DNA of 64,000 nt, taken from contig JAJEKV010000026.1 of NCBI GenBank assembly GCA_021234155.1, forward strand, positions 17,839,147 to 17,903,146, in the 5' to 3' direction. A program made the position numbers and the translations under genes. This document shows, in pieces, positions 25,090 through 36,800 of the stretch. The notes below the pieces were generated by a model. It was not told the DNA's origin and did not search any database. It saw nothing but the letters and a program-made list of their open reading frames with translations. Source of the stretch: Isoetes taiwanensis (Eukaryota > Streptophyta > Lycopodiopsida > Isoetales > Isoetaceae). Numbering within the stretch: the stretch's first letter is position 1; each line of letters opens with the position of its first letter.

Positions 25090-26050
25090 ACCTTGAACAT
25101 TTTATCGCTTATCACCCCTCAATAGATGATCTTATTCTCCTCTTCTTAGGTTGCCCTGGCAATCAATTTCACCACTATGAACCACATGGGAGATAACCCC
25201 TTCGTAAGTTGCATAGTACACGCACAACCAATATGCCTAATAGGTGTACATCTGCACTTGCTGTTTTTTGAATAGAATTCATGCAACAGCATGGGCATAA
25301 GGAATTCCAGACATCTGCCATCTCAAGCAAGAGCATGTACCGCTGCAAATTGACCACATGCTCAGATTTTGCGCTACTAGCTTGAACATACATTTCAATG
25401 GAAGGACTCAGAATAACGCAGTAAGAGCAATAGCGTGTTTGATCGCATCATCCACCCTTTTCACAACTACAAAAAGGCTCTGTCTAGTAGCCATCCATGC
25501 ATCAAATCCTTCTAACGGTCATAAAACCATGTCATCATCTTGTCATAAATCATAGTCAACATGGACAAGTATAAAATTATGGCCCAGGAGTCAATCCTCG
25601 GCCAGATTGCAGATAATCATAGGCATATATTCCTTTTGTCAAGGATGGGCATGTAGCAGTGCTCAACAAACTCGATGATTGGATTCATTTTGCCCGCAAA
25701 TTTTTCTCGAGATAAATGGAAATGCAAGGCAGCCAAAATTGGAGCCTCCAATGCGGCAACCCACCAAGATATCGTGAACTTCCCCACAAGATCCATTTGG
25801 AGTAAGGCCTCCTCTCCAATTAATAGTACATGGTTGAGTACACCGCCAAGTGCATACCGTATCCTTGTTCCGCCATTGCAAACTCGACCGACCTCGATAT
25901 TGCTACTCCTGTGCTACCTGTGTGTGTCCTTGTCTTTCTCAAGTATTGCACACCCCCTTTGTCCCGAAGATGGGAGACGGATATACCTCCGCACCCCGTG
26001 TCTTCATCATAGATTTCCTATATGGTTTTTGGTCATATGAAGCTCAAGAC
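25090..26050 (-). pseudogene. MULE (Mutator-like) transposase fragment with SWIM zinc finger
   Basis: Read on the - strand, the region contains MLTMIYDKMMTWFYDR (around 25520-25570) and then TCSCLRWQMSGIPYAHAVA (around 25290-25345). This order and spacing match the C-terminal half of MuDR-type transposases: a helical stretch, then a SWIM finger of form CxC...CxH. Here the third cysteine position is Tyr (GIPYAH where GIPCxH is usual), which would weaken zinc binding. The part further left matches the post-SWIM Tyr-rich segment (YWLCVYYATYEGVI) in another frame. The upstream DDE catalytic region is only partly visible at 25.7-26.0 kb and is broken. No terminal inverted repeats were found by eye. 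Confidence 0.65.
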
Positions 26051-26924
26051 TTGCCAAACCTAGCATCCCATCACCGTAGAATTAGTAGAGAATAGAAACT
26101 ACTAACTTTTTGTACTAATATTAGCATTCATTTCACCATAGATTCATAAAGTTTTAACTACCTAAGATGTCGCTAATTTATAACAAGTGATGCCTAATCT
26201 CAAATAATTAGTACCTAAGATTTTCTTTCAATGTAATGCGTAGAATTTTAAGAAATGTATCCGGACACCGCACTTGAGATTGAAGACAAAACAAGCAAAT
26301 GCAAGTGCACTTCCCCACCGACCAAAGCACCGCCTCCCGCTTGTTAGACATTTGTATCCTCAGAAAAGAAGACATGCAAAAACTATTACATCTAGCCCAA
26401 AGAAATAGTTTTTTTATTTAGCAAAGAAATATTCTACCATGTATTTGCACTAAGTCGGGCTTATATCCGAGAAAGACACCTGAATGAAGGATTATATCAT
26501 CATGCATGATGAGGCCATAACACAACTTCATTATTAAATCACCATTACCGGCCCCATTATGGTATTACATGTGTTGAGTCCCAATAGGTCGCATATAAAC
26601 TAAACTTGTGCCAAAATGATAAAAGGCCAATAGCTACAGTCTGTTATGAAGGTATATCCATTTGCCTATCACAATACTTAATCAAAGCTGAAAGCATCCA
26701 CGGTACAAGCACACCTATTGTATGCCTGCATTCAAGGTTAAACTATCTGTAACTTAAACCGGCGCCTTAGCCTCCCAAATACAATGAAGCATTCTATTAG
26801 GCTGCCCCTTGACATAACCAGCAGGCCTATCTGGAAAAAACCTTATGGGAAAACGCTAAGAAGCAGAGTTTCATTAAAGTTGGAATTCTGAAGACAAGTT
26901 GGAATAATTTTTATATAGTATACC
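26051..26924. other. Unassigned AT-rich spacer
   Basis: No gene or repeat recognised. It could contain the 5' part of the MULE, but no frame supports this. Confidence 0.4.
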
Positions 26925-27240
26925 TTGGAGGGTTATGTATACCTCAATACTTATAGTATGGTTATGTGTATTACAAAAGGTTATGTATACCTGTTGCATA
27001 CTAGTATACCTCAATACATATAGTATGGTTATGTGTATTACAAAAGGTTATGTATACCTGATAACAATAAGATTACAATAAGTACAACCAGATTACAATA
27101 AGAAAACAAGTACTATTATTTTACTATTACTTATATTACGGTTATGTGTATTACAAAAGGTTATGTGTACCTGTTGTATACTAACACAACCAGATTACAA
27201 TAAGATAACAAGTAATATTATTCTTCTACTATTACTCGAA
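26925..27240. repeat. Tandem/dispersed GGTTATGTGTATTAC repeats
   Basis: GGTTATGTGTATTACAAAAG occurs at about 26959, 27026 and 27138, each followed by GTTATGT(A/G)TACCTG. The intervening segments share CCAGATTACAATAAGA. This forms two close direct copies and a third one 110 bases on. Confidence 0.8.
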
Positions 27241-27519
27241 TGATCGAACCAGCGTAAGGCCTCGAGAGATCCTTTCGATCATGAACATTTGATACCCCTA
27301 TTCCCACGTGAGATGGATGATAACATCGACGGATCGTGGATAATGGCGAGGATTGAGAGCAACAAGCAGGTGAGCCAGCCTTCAAGCGGTATATCTCGCC
27401 AAGGCACCGCTTGAAGTCCTCATGATTCATCTTGCAAGTGATAGAATCACGCTCAAGACCGAATACGCCATAGCTAGACGGAGGCCAATGTTGTCGCGAC
27501 TCGGCAATTTGATGTATAT
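27241..27519 (-). other. Short weak ORF between repeats
   Basis: A 104-codon - strand frame (27218-27532) covers this stretch. It is Ser/Cys/His containing and matches no family I know. The stretch has higher GC than its flanks, so it could be a fragment of an element gene. I see no start or splice context that supports it. Confidence 0.2.
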
Positions 27520-27626
27520 TTATACCCACCAAAATTATTGATGGTATATACCCACCAAAATTATTGATGGTATATACTCACCTAAATTATTGATAGTATA
27601 TACATAGAAATTATTGGATCATATAC
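27520..27626. repeat. Short tandem repeat, about 29 bp unit
   Basis: ACCCACCAAAATTATTGATGG followed by TATAT recurs two times with little change, then twice more in degenerate form (ACTCACCTAAATTATTGATAG and a shorter copy). Confidence 0.8.
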
Positions 27627-27639
27627 ATGTATGGTACTC

Positions 27640-27840
27640 AGATAAAGGCAATGAACACCAATAATTCACATCAATAATCTTACTTCACTATAAAAGCAGC
27701 TCCATCCTAGGTGGTAGAGCTCATTCATCTCCCATGGCTTCCTTGCCCGATCGCCCGTGAGAACATCCGATCCTTCGTGTGCTACCTTAGCTATAATGAT
27801 CCGTGTGAATGCTACGAAATGGTATCAAACTTGATCCATG
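27640..27840 (+). mobile_element. LTR-like TATA module with possible primer-binding site
   Basis: A TATA box (TATAAAA at 27689-27695) sits in the context TACTTCACTATAAAAGCAGC. About 130 bases later comes TGGTATCAAACTTGATCC at 27820-27837. That resembles the initiator-Met primer-binding site of plant LTR retrotransposons (TGGTATCAGAGC) with mismatches. A related module without an obvious primer site lies at 28305-28400. I infer remnants of a small LTR element family; no gag or pol is seen. Confidence 0.4.
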
Positions 27841-28304
27841 GTCGCAGTCCAAAGCAGATGGTCCCATGAAAAGTGCTTGCAAGAAGCTCACTCGTGTTAA
27901 GGTCCACCTTTATTGGCTTCCCCGATCAGGGAGATCTATGAGCTGAATAGCATCACGCGGCTTTGATGTTGATGATGAGTGAATCAGATCCGCTAAGGAT
28001 ATAATAATGACATGAGTACCTAACTATGCAAGTCGCCTTTAATTTCAATCACACCTATATTAGTCAAGCAAAGAATGACGCAGTGAATCATCGATGATAT
28101 GTATACTGTTAAGGATATAATAATATAAGCACTTATGATTTGTGTATCCGTTAAGGATATATATAATATAAGCATAGTGAATATTAGTTGATGTATAGAA
28201 TCTGAGTACATGATAGAATCGCACTGCACGAAAGTACATGATACTTGTATACGCCCGCATTTGAAAGTACATGATACTTGTATACGCCAATGATGGCGCC
28301 ACAC

Positions 28305-28590
28305 CCACCCCAATAATTCACATCAATAATTTTACTTCACTATAAAACAGCTCCATTCGGGGCTAGAGGTCATTCATCTCCCATGGATTATTTGCCTTCT
28401 TCTATTCACCACATCGAGGCGCATTAAGTGCTCAATGAGCCACTCGATCTTGTTGGTTGCCTAGATGTGCATCTTCTTCTTGATCCCTACCCGGGAAGAA
28501 AAGCTTTGGGCTGAGATTCATTGCCCTCCAATTCGTGTTATGATCCATCCTGATTTGGCTCCCTCGAGCGCATGAGCTATGAGATATCAG
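28305..28590 (+). mobile_element. Second LTR-like TATA module
   Basis: It aligns with the module at 27640: CAATAATTCACATCAATAAT, then TTACTTCACTATAAAA (TATA box at 28341-28347), CAGCTCCAT and TCATTCATCTCCCATGG. Downstream similarity returns at about 28525-28590 (GTTATGATCCA against GTTAAGGTCCA, then TTTGGCTCCC and ATGAGCTATGAG). The two modules are about 660 bases apart in the same orientation. Between them (28180-28290) a GAAAGTACATGATACTTG phrase is directly repeated. Confidence 0.5.
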
Positions 28591-28599
28591 GGATCACTA

Positions 28600-28839
28600 C
28601 TACAGATCCTGAAGATGAATGAATCACCTGTTCAACATATAAGCACTTCTGACCATCTTATCTATGAATCATGTATGCATTTATATATTAAAGATGTAAG
28701 CAGTTATATATGATCACAAATATAGTAATGTACAAGATCTTATGTATTAAGATGAAAGATATGTATTACAAGTACAAGATCTCATGTATTAAGATGAACA
28801 ATGTGCTATTTCTTTCCACATGTCTATAATATATTTTTC
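28600..28839. other. AT-rich spacer with small repeats
   Basis: ACAAGATCT(T/C)ATGTATTAAG occurs twice, at about 28732 and 28782. Nothing else seen. Confidence 0.4.
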
Positions 28840-31320
28840 GAATTTGACTGTTTTTGGCCTCTTGCCATTGGCATCCCTGCATAATGAATAGCATCTAAAT
28901 TTTCATACCTTGAAGGATCGGAAGGATTAGGCCGCCAACGCTTAGTCAACAGTTTTGTAGTCCCTCCAAAGAGGCTTCCACCACGATACAAAAATATGGC
29001 CAAAATATGTAGATTCTGGATCAAGAACAGCATTCTCCTCTGCATATCCTAACCAAGTGGCAGTGTTATCATCTCCAGGTCTGACTAGAACAAACATACC
29101 CTTTGTCACATGTAACGTGAGGATCAAACTCTTCAAGAGGCAACACCGACGCCATCCGACGGCCACAATAAGATGGTAAAGGTCGTGGTGACCAAGGCAG
29201 ATATCGCCGACCTCCTCCGAACAAATGTCGCTTTGTTCTAGAGGAGCTTGTCTTGTTTGTGGCCAAAATGCATCATTTTGAGGACGCCCCGAGCAACATC
29301 CTCCAAAGAGATAAGAAGCTGGTTCCAATACTCAACACTTGCCGTATTGCCTTGCAAACAAGCTACTTTCTTTGATTCTTACATATGTCCTTCCATAGGG
29401 AGATGTATTTGTTGATGCTATCCTTCAACCCCGGAAGATCTTTCAATGTTGGTCTAGGAGGAATATTTTGTGGCACACCACTTGGTATCATTGGCTGACC
29501 ATGTTCATCCTCTTTCCACATTCTAACTCCCCGAGAATCACTGAAGCCACTCTTTATGTGTGGGACGATTTTGTATTGCATAACAGCCAATCTCCCGCCA
29601 TCTTAAATTTGAAGAGCAATGGTTCAAGATGCCCAACCAAAGTGCTATTCCCTTATCGTGGATGAATCCCTTCACATAATCCTTCCAATTTGGAACTTCA
29701 TCAATAAAGTATGGAATTGGGGATTTTGCATTGCATTTGCTAAACAAGTAAAGTAGCTCGTAGTGTCAAAGCATCCGATTTAACTCATCAAGGTTGAAAA
29801 ATTTCCAAATAAAGCATCAATATCATCATGGGTGTGGCCGACCATCATAAAGCCCACTTGGATCTCATCAAAGACCTTAAGCCAAGTCAAATAAGATAAG
29901 TATGAAAAGACATACCTATTTTTGTTTTGCCCTCACGCATTATCAAGTTGCAAATAGAGATTTCGGGGAAGAGGGTTGAACACCTCAGATTCGTTGTAGT
30001 TGAAGTATTTGGCAATACTTCTCCCATGGAAGCAAGTTTGTTCTTCAAAGGATTGATGTCCTTGATCGCTTGCATCCATTTGCAATCTGCAGCTTACTTC
30101 CACATAAGTCACCTATCTTGTCCTCTTGCACCAATTCCAAGTTATGCAATATTCTAGAAAGTGAACCAATGTGGAAGTTTGAATCATCTTTCCATAAATC
30201 AAGTGAAAATGACCATAGGCACACGACCACCATGCCCATGAGTCAAAGCTCCTCACAAACCGCTTCTTCAAGCTTATCACCTCTCCATACAGATTTTGCT
30301 AGATGATGACTTCTAGGCACTAAAGTCTTAACCCGATCCATCTTATCATGTATTATACATAGATGATTTTCGTGAGACATTTGTGACAATGCTCTCCAAT
30401 GCCAATATTGACTTCTGCAAGAGTTGCTCTTTAGCATATGAGCCCGACGTTGAATTGCAAGATTTCATCTCTCTTGTATCTTTTGTTTTTCCAGCTTTTT
30501 GCTTAATTACCACGCCAGATGTTGCATTTAGAGAAGGTCTGTATTTTTGCAATGCTAACATCTGGAAATTCCCTTTTCCATATACTATAAAAGAGTTCAA
30601 GGCTACGCTTGTTCCCCGTAAGCTCTTCAACGATCGCTTCCAACTTCTTTATGTATAAGCTTCTTATTAAGAATGGAAGGAAGCTTATGTACATTTTCTC
30701 TTACATCATCTCTACCTCTTTTTGCTCCTATGGGGAATACTTTCAAAGATTCTCACGAATGAATTGCCTAGCACACATTCGTATGGGCCAATGTAGTGGA
30801 TCCGGGCTTCTTAGAGCCAAGATACCATGTTCGCCTACCTTTGCACCTCGCTTCATATCTCTTTCTCCAATTGTAAAATGTTGATCGACCGATACCTAAA
30901 GCCATGCGCCACCCAAAATGCATTTAATTCCATCCCCTTGAGCACTATCCCTGTCCTCTCCTTCTCCCGTAAGTCACACTCAAAGACGCCAAAAATACGT
31001 AACCCTTGCATTGTATGGTTGCGATAAAAATTCTTTTCTTAATTCACATACTTGATGCTTCGTAAGTTTCTTGTTGCAAGTATTTTGCAAAGCAGCTTTG
31101 TCTTCATGAACTTATTGATTGAAGTTGTGGAGCATAGCCTTCCTCTTTGCTCTTTCCCTTGGGTTGTCTTGGAATCCTATGTGTGTAAGTATACTTCCTT
31201 TTTCGTTTGAATTGAACCTGAATGTTGTCCTCAAATGATTCTATTTCCATATCCTCATTTTCTTTAGCTTCTCGAGCTTGCGTGATGTTGTGAGACAAAT
31301 TCTTCCATCCCGCAAAGATC
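28840..31320 (-). pseudogene. Decayed DUF7869-type mobile-element protein (copy 2)
   Basis: Read on the - strand from right to left: a leader at 31104-31320 with Lys/Arg-rich KRKRKYTYTHR; a middle part at 30500-30694 with FYSIWKREFPDVSIAKIQ; an RILHNLELVQEDK segment near 30130; then VGFMMVGHTHDDIDALFG near 29820-29860. These are followed by EVPNWKDYVKGFIHDKG (29538-29747), RMWKEDEHGQPMIPSG (29363-29590) and a C-terminal KGMFVLVRPGDDN...SWWKP part (28942-29328). The VGHTHDDID signature matches copy 1 (VGHTHDQID), and both end in a KGM(F/L) domain. The core lies in several frames with stops. It is a separate, diverged lineage, not a recent duplicate. Confidence 0.65.
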
Positions 31321-31791
31321 ACATCGCTATTTTCCCATTGTACAAGTGCATTTTCTCACTGGCCTTTCTGCACAAGCATGACATTTGAGATCCTCTCAGA
31401 ATTAGTGCAGAAGGATCTTTCCCACACGAGCCCCACCTTTGAGTCTCCTAAAATTCATCGCCAACAAAGATCCCGGGATCATCAAGACAATTATGGCCTC
31501 TGATATTTTTTCCGGGTCACATGCATGAAGAATGTGGCAATGCTTATCCAAGAGATCAGTTCTTGAGAAACTAGGTGGTGGTTCATCATCATCCGATGCT
31601 ATCCTGCGAGGAAAAAACGTGTACCTAGATCCACCGTAGGATCAATTTCTTCATCTCAGATCCGACACGCTTCTACATGATTCTACATTCGAGGTCGCTG
31701 ATGGAGTAGCTAAATCAATGGCATGATATCTTATATCCCCGCCAAGGCCATTCGATAAACGTGCCCACGCCTCTTCAATGTTGTCGCGCCA

Positions 31792-32418
31792 TCACATGGA
31801 ATCTAAGGATGTGGGTAGGCACCACGACCTCTGTGAACTTGCACCGCTACGTTGAGCGCCAACATTCTTCCCATGGATGCAAGTTCTATTCACCAAGACA
31901 CCCTTACCAACCACGATATTATCGACAAGGTTCACCATATTCTCTCGTGGCCGCCATCGCTTGAAGGAGCGAGGTCGACACCGAAAGTATGATGATGTTG
32001 TGGAGGGACTACTAGGCAAGTTGGGGGTTTCAAGATCGACGCGTTTTCGATGACATAGTTGGGCTCCTTCACAAAAGAGGTTCACTTGATTTCGAGGCCA
32101 TTCGATAAATGTCCCCATCGGCCAAAGAATGTTATCCGCCTCCCTCACACGAATGGGAAGCACATGGGTGGTGGGCACTATGGCTTCAAAGTGACCTCCA
32201 CCCACCACATTGCACCATGGAATGTTCCTGCCATGCAGATGGCCTCTATGCAATTCATGTCCCCTGGCAACTACCACATCCCCATCGACAAGGTTACGCA
32301 GGGGCCTTTTCCTGTGAGAATCAATACACATATATATATACTTGTTAGAGACATGCAACCCTCGATGACATATACTTAGTAAAAATAGCGCGAAAATGTG
32401 AAAGAAATTATACGACAT
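31792..32418 (-). CDS. 208-codon frame resembling the C-terminal repeats of CACTA (En/Spm) transposase proteins
   Basis: One uninterrupted frame contains two related units. The first runs from NLVDGDVVVARG through VLPIRVREADNILWP to GTFIEWPRNQV. The second restarts with VNLVDNIVVGKGVLVN and HGKNVG, but is shortened. The pattern V-A-x-G ... V ... L-x-P ... I-x-W-P is what I remember from repeated C-terminal units in plant En/Spm-like transposase proteins, where a GT(F) and I-A/E-W-P motif recurs. The duplication is also visible in DNA: GGCCATTCGATAAA(C/T)GT occurs on the + strand at about 31747 and 32097. There is no catalytic domain in the window. The alternative is an unrelated duplicated ORF. 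Confidence 0.4.
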   Translation of the reverse strand: MSYNFFHIFALFLLSICHRGLHVSNKYIYMCIDSHRKRPLRNLVDGDVVVARGHELHRGHLHGRNIPWCNVVGGGHFEAIVPTTHVLPIRVREADNILWPMGTFIEWPRNQVNLFCEGAQLCHRKRVDLETPNLPSSPSTTSSYFRCRPRSFKRWRPRENMVNLVDNIVVGKGVLVNRTCIHGKNVGAQRSGASSQRSWCLPTSLDSM

Positions 32419-32481
32419 GAGACAAATGGAAATTTCTGCTCCATTTATTTAAATGGTAGCAGCGCCATTTACCTTTAAATG

Positions 32482-32680
32482 GCGCAATGCGCCATTTATT
32501 TCAATGGGCCATTTCCCTTTAATTTAAAGAGCGCCATTTTCCTTGAAATGGAGCGCTGCGCCCATTTTCCTTTAGATGGCGCCATCTAAAGGAAAATGGC
32601 GCAGCTGCTCCATTTCAAGGAAAATGGCGCTACTGCTCCATTTAAAGGGAAATGGCCCATTGACAGGTAAATGGCATCTT
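32482..32680. repeat. Near-perfect 200-bp palindrome of ATGGCGC/GCGCCAT words
   Basis: The centre lies exactly between 32580 and 32581 (TTTAGATGGC and GCCATCTAAA). The first 50 bases of each arm match except for one or two changes in the GCGCAGCG / GCGCAGCTG segment. Similarity continues outwards through AAAGGGAAATGGCCCATTGA to ATGGC at about 32673, with small indels. Within each arm, GCGCCATTT-type words recur, so the hairpin is built from the same words as the palindromes in the introns of the downstream gene. Confidence 0.85.
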
Positions 32681-32689
32681 TATTCTAAA

Positions 32690-33559
32690 TGCTATATCTA
32701 ATAGCTAGAGTTATGGATTCCTATTACTACAAGATTCAGCAAGACATCAATTGTTGAGAACTTATCTACTGAACAAGATAGAGAAGATCTACCCTTAAAC
32801 ATATTAAAACATTTAACATCCTACATCCTACATTAAACATACTAAAACATTTTACTAGAACTGAATAGCCTATAACCCGAGGTCATTGATGATTCCGGAT
32901 CCGCTATATATCGAATGTACCAAGAATTTGGTCAAGCTCAATAACTGGACAAGTCCGACAAGCGCTTTTGAGAATCCGGACAAGCCGAAAAATGAAGACG
33001 AAGCCACTAGAATGAAGCCAAGCTACCAAGAATGAAGCCGAAATTTAAGAACGGTGGCGCTCAAGAATGAAGACAAGGGCTAAGCGCCGCGAAAAGAAAG
33101 ACAAGCGCCAAGCCGGGCAACCGGCCGCTATCGACTAAGGAACCAACGCCTAAGACGGAATAGACGTCTGAGAATACCGCTTTGTCGACCAAGAGATCTC
33201 AAAGAAATACCCTATTTAATATTGAAACGAGGACGAGGTGCATAAAATCGCGAACCGTCTGAGTCGGTATATAGCCTTCTAATGACCATGTCCGCCCCGA
33301 CAAACAGAGACAATAAAAGCTTCCCATTATGAAGTGGGAGGCGGGCAAATTCAAAGTTCAAAATACGGCAAGGCAAATTCAAATTTCAAATTTGAGCAAG
33401 CAAGGCGGAAGCGGAACAGGCGGCGTGCATGGGCGGAATGACTTAAACTACCTAAAATTTATAATGGCGAACGGGCGGGAGAAACGGACGGGCGGGAAAA
33501 TTCAAAATTTTTAAAATTTGTAGAGACGGACTGGCGGGCGGGAAAAATCGAAATTTTCA
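32690..33559. other. Region upstream of the ParB-like gene
   Basis: 32.7-32.9 kb is AT-rich. 32.95-33.2 kb contains a short repeated AAGAATGAAG(C/A)C and GACAAGC pattern (imperfect tandem words of about 20-30 bases). 33.3-33.6 kb contains recurrent GGGCGGGA(G/A)AAA..TTCAAAATTT words. A TATATAG at about 33264 could serve as a TATA element, but it lies 600 bases from the start codon. No coding feature seen. Confidence 0.4.
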
Positions 33560-33599
33560 AAATTTCGAGACGGACGGCGCCAAGAAATTTGAAGAGACG

Positions 33600-33863
33600 G
33601 GCGTAAGGGTAAAATTGGTTTTCTTTTTCTTTCCCGACTTTTTCTTTTCTTTTCTTTCCGGTCCAATTTTCATTTTCAATTTCATTGTTCTTTTCTCCCG
33701 CCCGCCTTTCCACCTTCCGCCCTTCCGCCTTAGCTTCTAGCCTTTGCACACATTCTCTCTCCTATTCAACCATCTTCTCTCTCTAGCGCCTGTTGATCCG
33801 GGAGCGCTCGGAAAAAAAGTGGAGTAGGATTTATACGGTCCTGTACTTTTATACTTTTATACA
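33600..33863 (+). promoter_or_regulatory. Pyrimidine-rich leader before the ParB-like gene
   Basis: The sequence is strongly C/T-rich (TTTTTCTTTTCTTTTC, CTCTCTCTAGCGCC) and runs directly into ACTTTTATACTTTTATACA and the ATG at 33864. Pyrimidine-rich leaders and promoter patches are typical of plant genes. A transcription start somewhere in this stretch is inference; no sharp TATA box was identified here. Confidence 0.4.
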
Positions 33864-36800
33864 ATGGCGCAATCTTCGATCAAAATCCAGGAGCCAGGCT
33901 CAGGTTAGTATCTGTTGTTTCTATTCTTATCGATTTGTAGTGTCTTAGGTAACTGAAATGGCGCGGACGCGCCATTTCATTAGGAGAGGGTGGGCTTGTA
34001 GCAGCCTTTCCTCCTATAGTTTATGAAATGGCGCAGGTGCGCCATTTCCATAATGTCTGTTAATATTCTTGTAGAAGCGGACCCATAGAAGAGCAAATGG
34101 CGCATCTGCGCCATTTGCTTTTCGAAGGGACCCATAATAGAGCAAATGGCGCAGGTGCGCCATTTAGACTAAATGGCGCAGGTGCGCCATTTAGCTTTTA
34201 TATAATAGAGCAAATGGCGCAGGTGCGCCATTTAGACTAAATGGCGCAGCTGCGCCATTTAGTCTAAATGCCGTTTGCTGTTTTAACTTTCTAGCACATG
34301 CCATTTCTCTCACCATGCTTACCTCGCAGCGGCTAGTGCGCCGAAGAAATGGAACGTGGTGACTTCGAGGAGCATAGTCCTCACTGGAAGGTCTTGGTGT
34401 ATGGAGATCGTTAGAGCCATACCCTTGACTGAAGGCGTAGACCCAACCAAGGGAGACAAGAGGCGAGAACTTTGCCTCCTTGTCAAATCAGGTACAGGTG
34501 AAGAAGGAGCTCACCGTGGGCCTGTGATGGGCATCATTGTCAACATGAGGGAAGTCAAGAAACAAGGAAGACTTGACTTTCTTGGTTGCACTGATGGAAG
34601 ATCCGGTCATTGGCAAAGATTGATCTCTATTGCATGGATTGGCAAAGTTTAACGAGCCCGCAATGATGGAGTCCAAAGATGAAGGACCAAGCAACACCGT
34701 CGGCCAAGAAAAAGGTTGGTCACGCCATCTTATGAGTCCAGAGAGCAAGCAGATATCAAAGGCACGGTAGAGATCCTCAAAGGATTCAGTATTCTGCGAG
34801 CGGCAATGGACATGTCCAAAAACTCCGTGTCCTACATTGTAAGAGCGAAGATCTCAGGCAACATGCCAGCAGTAATGGATAGCAGATGGCTGCTGGGAGA
34901 GATGCAGAGAAAAGGTGTAAAAACTAAAAATGCCACCAAAGCTGGCAAAGGAACAAAAACAGGTGGAGGTGGTGAAGTACACAGGGAGACAGAACAAGAA
35001 GAAGGACGAGAAGTTGAGAAAGGGGAGGAGCATAAGGATGAGAAGAGGGATGAGGCTGATGCTCACAAACATGATTCTCCCGTGAAGTCCACTGAGAAGC
35101 CTGCTGATGAGAAGCCTGCTGATAGTGACCGCACTATTAGTGACAATAAGGAGGCTACAAAGCACATAAGAAATGTAGCATCCACAGCAGATAGCACTCC
35201 AGCAAAGAGAAAGCCAGAAACCAAAGCACAGATAAGGGCCAGGAAATTACAAAAGATTGCAGATCTTGAAGTGCCCGAGGAACTAAAGATGGACCGTGAC
35301 GAAGAAGAAGAAATGGCAGAGGAAACACTAAAGAAAATACAAAAGCACGGCCACATGTTCCCCCTTGGAGTCACATACACCAGAAGAATATCTATCTGGG
35401 ATCTAGAAGAGGCCCCACCTAATATGACCACCAGGGTTATTAACCCCGAGCATGTTAGGAGGCTCTGCAAATCATTTGCTGAGGATCCACACCCGGTATT
35501 CACTCCAGCAGATGTAGTGCCCTTTGATCCGGATACAAAGGAGTTGCTGAGCTGGTCACAGGAATCTGATCTGATTCGGAAAAGATTTTATATTATCAAT
35601 GGTAATCATTCTATTCGCCGCCGCCGTCAGGTGCGCATAAGTTGGGGATGAGAGGATGCTAGAGCCGAGCTCGGCAAGATCTATGTCTATAGAATATGCA
35701 CGAGTTCTTTCCGAGAGATCGATTGACTGGACCTTCTTCAGCTCAGTGTGGATGTGAATGATAGTAGCAAAGACTGTCTTCAAGGAACCATATGTGGATC
35801 AGATCCACCATCTTCGCAAGCAGTACCAGGAATGCGGAAGACCAGCCCCTGCTGGTAAAGGACAATCAAGAAGTAACGAGTACAAGGTATGTTTACGTCT
35901 CCTTACCCATACATTTATCGTAATGGCGCAGCTGCGCTATTTACATCAAATGGCGCAGCTGCGCCATTTGATGTAAATAGCGCAGCTGCGCCATTAGATG
36001 TAAATAGCAACATTTGAAATTTAAAATCGCCCGGACTCTCTTGCAAAGACTACCTTGAAATGGCAGACAAGATTCTGAGGGGCAAACACACGAAGGATGT
36101 CAATCGGTTTGTCTTCATGCCAGATGATGTCTATGCACTCTTCCGCCAGATGTGGAACAAATGGAGGAAGGGAGAACTTAAGGACAACAGGGGTCAAGCT
36201 ATAGTAATCAATTTTGCTAAAGACAAAGATTACTTCAGTGACAACTACCTTAGATGCATGAGGGGCTTGGACTATGATGATTGTAGAAAGGTCCTCGAAG
36301 AAGCTTTAAGCGGGGATATATACGCCAAAGTCACCCTCGGATTACAAAGGCGATAATTTCTTCAAGACGAGGGCTTGAACTTAAGAGTACTTGCTTACAT
36401 GAAGAAGGAGATACTGCACTTCATTGCAGATCAAATTGGCACTAAGTACAAGAAATTCGAGGACCTACGGAAAGCCACAGACCACTTCTCAGATAAAGCA
36501 CTTCTGGTTTGGGGGGTATGCCACCATAAGTGGGTACAGGAAGGAATACTCAAAGAGGGAGTTCATGGTAACATGCCATTCTCCTTGGCCAGGTCCATTC
36601 GAAAAATCCTTCAGCCTGAAACAGAAAAGGAGAGTACAACCAGATGGTTTGTGGAGCATGTCACTGCCGGGGGGATTCCGAACGAACATGCAGTTCTACC
36701 TGCCAGCATGATATGTTTAGATGCAAGGCAGCTTACTCCAGTTTGGAAAAGTGAGATCAGAATCAAGGCGTTCTTCGATAAAGTCTCACGATGATGATGT

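Noticed and set aside
35063-35503. 146-codon - strand ORF
   Set aside because: It is the antisense shadow of the Lys/Glu-rich exon of the ParB-like gene, where antisense Ser/Leu/Phe codons keep the frame open.
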